From positions 160,713-224,712 of the forward strand of contig QZCP01000545.1 in NCBI GenBank assembly GCA_003956705.1: DNA of 64,000 bases. The letters run 5' to 3'. The notes beneath the pieces were generated by a model. That model saw nothing but the letters and a program-made list of their open reading frames with translations. It searched no databases and was not told where the DNA came from. Position 1 is the first letter of the stretch, and every line of letters begins with the position of its first letter. Positions 39,901-49,766 of this stretch are shown one piece after another. A program made the position numbers and the translations under genes. Origin of the DNA: Brevipalpus yothersi (Eukaryota > Arthropoda > Arachnida > Trombidiformes > Tenuipalpidae).

Positions 39901-42900
39901 GAAGAAGTTGAGAATCAGGAAGAACTCGAGAAAAACCGAGGTATGGGAAGAATTCTATATTTCATGTTCAGAAATGACCTTTCGAAACTTTTTCTACTAC
40001 AGATTTCAGCGATCCCAATACTAGCTATGAATTTTGCTCTGAAGAAGTCAAGTGTAAGATTGAGGGTATCAAACTGATGGTTCGATGGCTGTATGGTCTA
40101 AAGCTCAATACTCTTATAGCTCCTCCAGAAACTCAGCAAGAAATAACCAGTAAGGAAATTAATTAATTCATAACATCTCTCGGTTAAACTATTGATTCTT
40201 TATTTCAAGGTGTGTATCAAAGTGCGGCGATGAACACAATGCGAATTATGACTGCGATTGTGCAAAACAATGGTGATCTGAACGAGAAGAACTTAGCTGG
40301 CACTAGGAACGAAAAATGCCGACTGAAACTCGCAGCAGCATCAGCAATGCTGAAAATTGTTGGAAATGATTCTATAACTGCTAGTGCCAATGGACATGGT
40401 GACACAACTGTTCATACAACCAGTGCAGCATCCTCAATCATTACTCCTACTCAATGGCATACTTTAGCTACCGTACTTTTGGATAAAGAAGATTTCGTGC
40501 GAGAAAAATTCGCTTTGAAATTGCATAAAGGTAAATCTCAACAAAGAAAATATCCATGGTTAAACATTGTCAATTCTTTTTCTCAGGTCTCATCTCTCTG
40601 TCACTTGGGCTCGAGTTCCTGGCTATGTTTGCGTTGGGAGGGTGCGAGACGAAGAATACATTCAGCGCAAAACTAAGGTTTGTCTCCGAATAATATTCGA
40701 GTGAAATTGCAAGCATAATCTAACCTTACTTTCTTTTCAGATCATACTTGATCCTAAATCTAGCTAAACGTCGAGATTTGGTCAAGTCAAAAAGTGTAAC
40801 CAATTTGAAAGCTATCCTACCTGATTGTGTCATGCCTTATGTAGCCCATTTATTAGCTTATATGCCTTTTTATACGCAATATGACAACCTAGAGCAGCTC
40901 GAGATAGTTAAAAGTAAGAATTGTGTAACTTTTCTCTGTTCTCTCCTTAATTTGTGATCTCATCTTTCAGGTTGTTTATGGTTTGTCATTGAGCCTATCG
41001 TTTTGAAGAACGATCAGTTTTCCTTCTCATTTTACAAGAAAACTTTTGAAAACATCAAAACATGTGTAGATCGAGTTTCGGCCACTCAAGCTACCGAAGC
41101 AGATGAGAATGGTACAACCGGAGCTTCATTCGCCACTATGACCAACTACAAAATCTATTGCATTTGTGATCTTGCTTTGGGACTCATAATGAGTAAAACT
41201 CAAAATTTCCTCCTCAAAGATTTTCCAGTTCAACCCTCTCTGCCAGGAAAATATTATATGGGTAAGGCCTCTTTCTCTCAACAGCTCCTGAACTTCATCT
41301 TCTATTGAAAATTTTGCTTTTCACTCTAGTATCTCCGTCGGCTGCAAACAACAACAAAAGATGCTATTTGCCCACAGAAATGCAGTTCCAACCTCCAAAA
41401 CGATGCAATCTCGAGGCTGAGGTTCTCAGTAAGATAACAAAAAGCTTTAATTCGGTAAGTTATTCCTCCTATCTACTATTCTCTCTTCTCACTGTTTAGG
41501 GATTCTATGATCGGCATATTTTAGTTTTCTAAATGATATCGTTAGAGCTTGATGAGTCTGAACTAGAGCCTAGTAAACCAGCCTCTCTTCCATCAAGTGA
41601 CCGTCTTCTCAACGTTGATATTGTCCGAGCCAAAGAGCTTCTCAAAAGCTCTAATCTCATCTACAGTTTTCCAGAATATGTTAGACAGAGAAACGTCCAA
41701 GTGCCTGATGAGATTAGATCTCGTCGAAAACTACTCCAGGAACTCCAAGCTATTCAAGCTCGCTTTCAAACATGGGCTCTGAAATACAGATCTGAATTTC
41801 TTCAACTGAAACTCAAAATTGACTTTGTCATGTATCTTGGTCACCAGGAAGCATCTTTTCGCTATTTTTATTCAATACATAGAAATTATCTTGGAGAGAC
41901 TCATCTCAAGCCTCCAGAGTCTACTTTGAAGCTCAAAACTCTGTCAAGAAGTTCTTTTGCTCTGACCGATACTCACTTGAAGGAAACATTTCACGATTTG
42001 AGAAGAAGATATACTAACTTGGAGGCTATCATGAATCGAGTCTCTGACCTACTAGAAAAGTTGGATAAAGCTATTCAAATTAGTTCTTCCAACATAGTCG
42101 GTTTCTACAAGTGGGCCAAGAGTATGCATATAGTTGGCGTGATCAGGGATTTAGAAGGGTTGAGTCAACCAACAATGCTCAAGATTGAAGTACAAGAGCC
42201 TCATCATTTCCTCTACTACTTTTTGTCTATATTTCTTGCACTGCTGAATATTTTTTGGATATTGGTTTTGTTTTTATATGATCCATTATGAACTTTCGCT
42301 ACTTCAGCTTTTATATCACTGCTTATTTCATGATTATATTCGCTTCTCAAATTTTAGGGTAAAAATCGGCAAGTCAAGAATCCCACAAGCAACTCGAATT
42401 CCACCCAGATAGTTGTGATTTCACCCGACTCTGTTATTGAGGAAAGCTTCGTGATTGAGCAAGAGGCCACTGACGAAAAAGTTGAGCCAAAACATACTTC
42501 GACTCCTCTAGCGAACCAGACCCGTAATAGACGTCAAGCTATTGCCCTATCTGAAGATGGTGATAAGGATGACAAGCGATCTACCCGCCGTAAACAAGAC
42601 ATTGCCCCTGTTCCAGTTTCAACTCGTCCTACTCGAGCCTCCGCTCGAAATGCTGTGGCGAACTTAGCTGCTGCCGAGGCCGCAGCCCAACAAGAGGAGG
42701 ATGAAGAGGCTGCGTATGAGAGCGAAAAGATGGCTTCAGATGGAAACGAACAATCAACAATAGAAGAGGGACACGAAGAAGAAGTTGTTGATGAACCTCA
42801 TGGGAACAATGGTGAAGTTGAGATCGAAACATCGACAAAACGAGCTCCAAATAAAAGAGGGAGAAAACCTAATAGACCCGAAACTAAAACAAGTCGATCC

Positions 42901-43119
42901 GAAAAATCTGAGAAATCTGATGAAGAGTCAACGTCTCCAGTGCGCAAATCTGCCCGGATCGCTCGAAAGTAAGTTGCTTGGCTTGAAGAATCTTCTCAAT
43001 GTTTTCTAAAATTCAAAACTTAATCTTCATCTAGGCCTGTCTCCAAAAAATCACCTTCTCCAGAACTAACGACTTCAACCAGAGGAAGGAAAAAGGGTAC
43101 TCGCGGTGGTCGTAAATAA
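36998..43119 (+). CDS. PDS5: Sister chromatid cohesion protein PDS5
   Basis: PDS5 is a HEAT-repeat regulator that binds cohesin and recruits Wapl, sororin and Eco1 factors in the nucleus. Thirteen exons give 1508 aa: 36998-38996, 39065-39174, 39232-39496, 39573-39679, 39739-39940, 40003-40149, 40210-40530, 40587-40677, 40741-40913, 40971-41261, 41330-41454, 42358-42968 and 43035-43119. The phases agree throughout. The N-terminus shows 'LIRRLKDIAMAFQQMSQ', 'RLLVACAIADVFRVYAPNAPY' and 'FKRYFYLLENLAWVKSFNI', strongly PDS5. Later blocks include 'TTKQAKYAIQCLNS', 'IKLMVRWLYGLKLN' and 'ICDLALGLIMSKTQ'. The C-terminal 230 residues are disordered, with acidic and Lys/Arg-rich AT-hook-like stretches ('KRGRKPNRP', 'RGRKKGTRGGRK'). 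Human PDS5A/B are of similar size. Two oddities, a doubly open segment near 39361-39459 and an ORF inside the intron 41455-42357, are described separately. Confidence 0.93.
41533..42291 (+). CDS. Orphan 252-aa tail-anchored coiled-coil protein nested in a PDS5 intron
   Basis: An uninterrupted 252-codon frame fills 759 of the 903 nt of the PDS5 intron 41455-42357, on the same strand. A stop codon (TAA) directly precedes the ATG, so it is not an extension of the PDS5 exon, and it is not in a splice-compatible continuation. The protein has a polar N-terminus, amphipathic helical stretches with coiled-coil character at about 145-190 ('LKETFHDLRRRYTNLEAIM'), and one strongly hydrophobic segment at about 227-249 followed by only 'YDPL'. 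That is a tail-anchor layout, as in SNAREs and some organelle proteins. I do not recognise the family. Only 78 nt separate it from the donor site, leaving little room for its own promoter. No AATAAA follows within the intron. It is much longer than chance frames nearby, so it is likely real. Confidence 0.65.
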   Translation: MISLELDESELEPSKPASLPSSDRLLNVDIVRAKELLKSSNLIYSFPEYVRQRNVQVPDEIRSRRKLLQELQAIQARFQTWALKYRSEFLQLKLKIDFVMYLGHQEASFRYFYSIHRNYLGETHLKPPESTLKLKTLSRSSFALTDTHLKETFHDLRRRYTNLEAIMNRVSDLLEKLDKAIQISSSNIVGFYKWAKSMHIVGVIRDLEGLSQPTMLKIEVQEPHHFLYYFLSIFLALLNIFWILVLFLYDPL

Positions 43120-43791
43120 TTACTTCCTTAAGAATCTGCTCCCTCCTCAAACAGAAAATCGAAGCGTATCAACACTATCATCGAATCCATAGATAATTGC
43201 TTTATGATCTCTTTTATCATCAATCGCACTGAAGACTATATCTATCAAATTCAAGGAAATCTTCAGCACACAGTGCTGGAGATTCGTGAGCAAGTGTCTT
43301 TGCTCAAGTCATCCCGTCCAAAGATGTCTGGACTGGCGATTCAATCTCTAGAAAACTTTCACTCATTAACCTATCCATAGTCCTCACCTCCCATATTTTT
43401 CCTCTGCTTCCATCGAGACTTCGAATTTCCCCAAATTTCATCATCTACATGAAAAATCATTTTTATATTGTTCCATGGATTTGTAAATACCAATCAATAA
43501 AGTTATTTAAGGCTTTCATCTATAATTCATCAGATAAGTAAATATTTCACTTTTGTTTAAATTACAATATGTGGTTCTACAGCTCTCGGTTCAGTTGTGA
43601 GTTTCGTGACGGTAATACAAAGAATTTACTCTTTTTATTACTAATTTTGGTGGAACATTCGATTGTAAATCTCAGAGATAGTATTTTACAGGCTTGTTGG
43701 CTTAAAAAGATGTTCATTTTATTGGGAAGATATAGTTAGCTGATTTTCACATATTCTCTGGATGATAAGAAATTATGGGAAAGAACAATAT
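43120..43791. other. Convergent 3' regions of PDS5 and GIPC
   Basis: A plus-strand AATAAA at 43495-43500 fits PDS5, and a minus-strand AATAAA at 43718-43723 fits GIPC. Between 43132 and 43380 the PDS5 reading frame stays open again for 82 codons after two close stop codons. I do not call this coding. Confidence 0.6.
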
Positions 43792-46698
43792 TCACTCAGC
43801 TACCTTTGCTGATATTCTTCCCATTCTATAATCATTAATTTCTCCCCACAGATCGAAAAGCAGATCATCATTGAACTCAAATATTTGCAGATCTGATGTT
43901 TTGATTGCCATCACAAATTCATGAGGATTGTTACGAGATTTTCCAATATCCCAGATTTGCATGGCCAATTCGTTATCATATATGCCCATGAAAGATTCTA
44001 GAAGCTTATTTATTCTCTCCATTACGGTGTTGAAAACATTGTCATTAAGTTCTTCAAAAATACCCTTAGCACGGAAGCGTAGTGTTTCCCTTCCAGTTGT
44101 TGTAATTTGCTTGCGGTTATTGTCATCTTTGGGTCCAATTAGGGCTGAAAAATTGAAGATGTAAAGAAATTTGAGCATAAATTAAACTGAACACCACTGG
44201 ATTCCAATCAAATTTCTTCAAGAATTTTTGATCTATTATCTTATGAAATGAGTTAAAGCCAAGATTCATAGAGAATGTCTCCCTTACCGAAGCCATTATG
44301 ATTTGGCTCAATCAAACAAAGATTGAAAGTTGTGCCCATTGGAATAGCTTTCAAGGCTCTAGCAACTTCGAAGTGTCTCCTTCCAATGCAACTTTTTCCA
44401 TCTATTCTTTCGACAACATCTCCAACCTGGCAAAATTGAACAGTAACGATGAAAATTTTGAAAGTAATTCGTACACCAAATATTTACCGAAACAAATTTA
44501 ATCGATTCTATGAGACTTTTTTCATGAATTTTCTTGATGAACGAGAAACCATTCCCATTGTCAGTTATCGTGAGTCCCAGAAGTTCTTCGTTCTTTGTTA
44601 TCTCTACCTCTTTGATTTGACCTTTACAATGAACGAATATGAAATCATCTCGCCCAATTTGACCGGCAAATAAGTGATCCATATCAATTTTTGGGGTGTT
44701 CAAGGTACAAAATAATATCTGGAAAGTACCAAAATGATATGAGGGATTGCGAATTTCAACGAAAGCGTGCGCTTCTCAAAGTTTGCGTTCAAGAGTGCAA
44801 GTAGTCTACTATTAACCTTCAAAATAGACTGGAACATAGCTAACTTTTTCCAGCACGTAAGTAAGGTGTTGCTACAAGCTATTCTCTATTTTTCGTAAAA
44901 AAGCGTTGTGATGAGTGTAACTACAAGAGCACTATGTTTTATTGCTCTCTTTCAATCAATCAATCAATCAATTAATCAATTAACCAATTAACCAATCAGA
45001 GATAGAAATCGAAAAACTCTGGTTACTTTACAAAAAACTCACATCAGCACTGCATTCTCTATTACGATTCACATCTAAAGACCTGGCCATCGCAGTCTAG
45101 ATTGTAATTGAAGCAAGTCTCAATCAGAGCAATCAAATGAGAAGACTCAACTCGTCAGCAAAATGGATCGCCAAGTATTTTTAGGCTCCATACATTTCTC
45201 TTAGCTAACAAAATGGAACTGAGCTTGACTATGAATGATCAGTGCCTTTGTTTGGGTAGTTCCGGGAGAACCGGACGCTAGTCTGACATGCATCGAGAAT
45301 CAAGCCGGAACCATCAACAATCATGAGTCCAGAAATATATAAGATAGAAGATCAGTCACCCTCTTGGTGGCTATCAGTGATAGAAACAGCACCAAGTGTT
45401 GCTCAAGAACTTTCGTTCGATCCCTTTTGACTGGAGATACAGAAGCTTCTTCGAGCTGGTAAAGATTCTCCTAGCTATTCAAATCATATTCATCAGCAAC
45501 TATCAACTTGTACAAGTTTTCCCGCCTTGTTGACTTGGAAGCTGACTGTTACGATATGCTTCAGAACACATGAATAAATGAGAGGAGGAAGTCAAAAAAA
45601 TTTTTCCATTGCTGGCTCCACATTTGAGGATACACCCGCTATTCTTAAGGAGTGAATTCATTTTTGGTAGGATGAAGTGGTTTCATTCCTCTTGACGCTC
45701 TTCCTGTTGTGTTTGAGTGAGCCTTAAATTTAATCCGAAAAACAGATACAATTTTCCAAACATCGGAAATTGTTGATAAAATTGTTGTTGACTGTTTTAT
45801 AAGAAATATTCAAATTGTGACTGTTTGAGAATTCATTAAGCCATTATTTGTACACCTGACTGAGGGGACTTTCCATTACACTGAACAATTGAAAGAAAAC
45901 GGAACGACGTGGAAGATATTCAAAGCTATCAGTCGAATTTTTTATGATATCTCCATTCTCAAATTGAATCAAGATGGGAAAGCGATAAATCAAATGAGAA
46001 GATTCACCACCAATCGTGGGGAATCGTTTCAGATGACTGAAGCCACCATGGCAACTGGGGTTGAAGATGATGCACAGAATGATTCAGACCCTCAAAAATC
46101 AGACTTTTCAAGCCAGCAGAAATCAGTTAAAATCAAACATCAATTCATCATGAATGTCAATCTAATTTCAAGAAATTTTGAACTATTTACTTACATCCCC
46201 AACTGGTATCTCGAAAGAAGAAGCTATCCGATCGTATAGATCTTTAACACTGGCAAACCCGGAGATCGTCTTTGTTGGGCTTCCATGGGCCAGTTGACAA
46301 TGGAAGGACAATCGCACCATACTGGCTTTCGACGGATCTAATGACAATTCTTTGGTCTGATCATCGATGATTGTTTGATTGGCGGTCTCATCTATGTTCA
46401 CCGAGGTCACTTTATCGTTGATAGAATTTTCGATATTCTTAGCACTGGTACGGGGAGGATCCTTTTTATCGGCTAGAACGTCTTTCACTTTTAGTGACAC
46501 AGCTTCCAGAACTGTTGTTATCGTCGAGGTATCACTGTTAACTGGAGTATTGACTTTGGTAGTCGATTGTGTGGAAGGTAAAATTTCTTTAATGGCTGTC
46601 ACTTTGAATTTGGTCAGCCCATCAGTGATATCTTTCCGTTTTTTGGTGGAAAAGAAGGATAATTGCGAGAGCATTTTCACCGATACAATCTGTCGCAC
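43792..46698 (-). CDS. GIPC: GIPC PDZ-domain adaptor (kermit)
   Basis: A cytoplasmic adaptor that links receptors to myosin VI for endocytic trafficking. Four exons on the minus strand, 46195-46698, 44488-44718, 44288-44426 and 43792-44144, give 408 aa. The GH1 domain starts near residue 124 ('CQLAHGSPTKTISGF', 'VKDLYDRI') and crosses intron 1 into 'ILFCTLNTPKIDMDHLFAGQ'. The PDZ domain follows ('GLTITDNGNGFSFIKKI', 'VGDVVERIDGKS', 'GRRHFEVARALK'). The C-terminal GH2 domain, which binds myosin VI in the family, includes 'LLESFMGIYDNELA' and 'LFDLWGEINDYRMGRI'. The first ~120 residues are Ser/Thr/Lys-rich and longer than in vertebrates. An alternative start eight codons downstream is possible. 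Intron 1 is 1.5 kb; I see nothing convincing inside, and the plus-strand frame from 45889 is probably chance. Confidence 0.92.
44954..44998. repeat. Imperfect (CAAT/TAAC)n tetranucleotide repeat
   Basis: About eleven degenerate CAAT/TAAT/TAAC units within GIPC intron 1. Confidence 0.8.
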
Positions 46699-47643
46699 CT
46701 GTTGCTGATCACTCTTTCAGTGAGCTTTGTGTGTGTGTGTTTGTTATACTTATCACACGAACAAATAGTTCGAACTCAATCACAGTTATATTCGAAAAGT
46801 ATTCGAATGACTTTGCTGGCTGGTCGATGAGAGGAATGAGGACTGAAGGCAACTCGAGCGGCAGAGAGAAGTACAGAAGCAAGTTTCAGCGCAAAAGCAA
46901 TAAAAGTTCTACCGATGCGTGGCCGCAAATTCAGATGGCGGCTGTTACCCGCCACTATCATGATCCCATCCGAATGGGATTCCAATTTCGAAATTCAGAT
47001 TGGAATGGAATCACTGAATGGAATCAAGAATCACATAGCTCATGATAGCGGCTATCTCTGTCTAGATTACTCTATCTAAAATTCCTCAACCGGCCTTCGA
47101 TAATCTGCGCTAACGAATCGGGCGGTGAAAGTTAACCTCCAACATACATATATCTCTTTCTCTCACTCAATTTAAGCCTCAGGCTATGGGTGTGATGACC
47201 CACTTCGAAAAGCAGTAGCTATCAGGCTGTATTAAAATTTGCTCTCTCTCTCTCTTTCAATCTTTCTTTCTTTCTCTCTTTTGCTCTTTAGTAAGGGAAC
47301 CAATCAAGGGAGAGAAGGCAAACAGGTATTCCAACATTATCGGCATGCAAGCATCAGTTGCAAATTGAGCAGATCGAAGCTCGAATGCTGGTTCGTAATC
47401 GAGTTCTTGCTGCTCCATACTGTTCCAAGTGTATTGTGTATAGTGTTGATATCTTAAAAATTTTGGAAAATTAAAAATTAAATTAAATTTTAGTTTTTTG
47501 TGAAAATTTTTACCAAATTTTCTCGTTTGCACGATTCGTTTCTCAGTGCTAGTTGATCTCATCACTTTGCGGACGGTTTCAAATGAATCGGTGCTCCTAA
47601 CAATACTCTCATTTTGTGTATGTGTGTGTGAACAGTCATCATC
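46699..47643. promoter_or_regulatory. Divergent upstream region of GIPC and Expansion
   Basis: The 945 bp between start codons on opposite strands. It contains an AGATGGCGGC element (46933-46942), similar to YY1/Pho sites, about 235 bp upstream of the GIPC ATG. A CT-rich tract lies around 47240-47280. Short frames here show no gene-like features. Confidence 0.45.
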
Positions 47644-49717
47644 ATGATTAGTCGAAAGAAAATACTCTCCAGATCACAAAGTGACATTGAATATCCATAT
47701 GACAATTATCAGTGTGATGAGGACATTTGGTACAATAAGGAAAAATTGTTCGCTGTAAGTGATAAGTGTGAATTTTTTCATTTCATCCCAGGAAGAAGAC
47801 TGTTTCTAGTCTAACAATTATTTCTCTTCAAAATGTGTGTCTGAGTGATGATGAACGATTTTATGGGGCCAAACAATGCTTCATCGAATGTGTTCAAATA
47901 ATTTACTTCACTTGTGGCATGGTTCTAATTCTATTGTGTTATTCATGTGGTTTTGCTTTGAAAGGATCATATACAAGAGATATTAAAGAAATGGGAACAA
48001 ATCGATGATGAAATATGGGGAAAAATAATTTGTATGGAACGAAATCGTCGGATTGCCAAAGCTTATGCACGCTTTCCAGTTCTTACTATTTCGGGATCAA
48101 GCAATGGTTTCGATGGATATAAAATTGGTTTGAGTGGCTTCGAGAGTCCAATCGAAGATCCCCACGTAAAACGAATAAAAGATCACGTCGGAAAGGTAAT
48201 TTTGATGAAATGATGATGCTATCGATTATGAGAAAGGCTCCTCTTGATAATTCTCTCTCTCTCTTGTCCCAATCTCCTTGTTGTTGAGCCTTCGCATGCA
48301 ATTCTACCTTAAGCGAAAATAATGTTTATATTTGGCAATTTTCACCCATAAAGTAGCTCTCAAACTCTTCATTATGAGCTAACCCGAGTGCCCTTCATAA
48401 ATTTTGAGATCGCACCATTCATGAAGATATGTTAAGAGCGAAAACTCATCGCCATTCACAGTGTGTGTGTGTGAACGTTAACAAATTGTTGGGCGAATTG
48501 GTATTGTTCTTACAGTTGAATTTGCAGGTTTTCAGGTTTCCGAAGGAAATACTTCCTACACCCACTTTAATAGACTGTCAGACAGATAGTGAAGCAAAGT
48601 TACGATGAAATGGTGCCGATTTTTCTCTTTCTTTTTCTCTTTCTTTCTCTCTTCAGCCATCTATCTCTGCTCAACAAGATGGCGACTATCCTTTTGAGGA
48701 AGCAGTTCTAATGAAACAGGATCGCTAGCCTTCACATATTAGCTCGGTTAATCACACTGCTAATCCAGAGTCGTGCTGAAATTTCCACAGAAAGAGAGCC
48801 TCGAGAGGCTGGAGGGCTGATGCGAGTTGCTGATCTCACTTGGGAACGCCATTTTATATAATATCGTTTCTTATCTTTCTTTTTCGTTGCAACGAAGGGA
48901 GTTCGTGTCAAGATGGATGACTTGGGAAACATAATTATCAAGCGTATGAGCCATTGTGATGTGTTTATACGCGGCTATGAGCGAGATTCGAACAGCATTT
49001 CGAAGGAAATACTTGACCTTGGTGGTCAATTGGAATTTGAAAAGTCAGTCAAACTATTTGACATGAAAAAGTTTCAGAATGGCATCTCAAAAGAGCTGCG
49101 AAGTGCCTATCCAGATCGACGTCGACTAGAGAATCAGTGTATCAATGTGATTGCTTTCGTTAAAGATAGTAACAATATTATGGACCTTCCGGTATGGTGT
49201 ATGATAATCAACATTGTAGCTCTTGATATGCTCAAGTCTAAGCTTCCAACAGGTGAGTGCACTATCATGACCTCTGATCTCTCTCTCTTCGCTCGTAGAG
49301 TTGAAATGATTTTTTCAATGAATCGAGTTCAGTGTATTTAGCCTTCAAAAAAGAGATACTTTTCAGCTTTGCTGCTTCACAAAATAGATTTCACGGGCCG
49401 TTTCATGTGATCTGATCAAGTATTTTGTATGAATTTGATTCGCGTCATTGAGACAATCAAAGCTCCTTCTATACTTAACCGCATGATGATTTATACAGCA
49501 ACAATGATTTGGGGAAAGATCAAACAAGTTACCTGGTCAGTTTGATTGTAAAAACTTTCTTGTTGAATTGAAAGTTGATCACTCGAGTAGCTATCGTTAG
49601 AAAGGTGACTCAAAATTTTGAGATAAGAATAATAATGATTTATTACAAAATATGCTCTCTTAAAAGAGGCTACTTGGCCAACATTCTGAATATTCAGTTC
49701 ACTTTTCTCCCTATTTT

Positions 49718-49766
<49 letters not shown>

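Noticed and set aside
45250..45320. Short hairpin with CCGG arms near 45260
   Set aside because: Stem too short and no associated feature; likely chance.
45889..46239. 116-codon plus-strand frame overlapping GIPC intron 1 and exon 1
   Set aside because: Partly antisense to GIPC exon 1, with no recognisable content. I could not exclude a short antisense gene.
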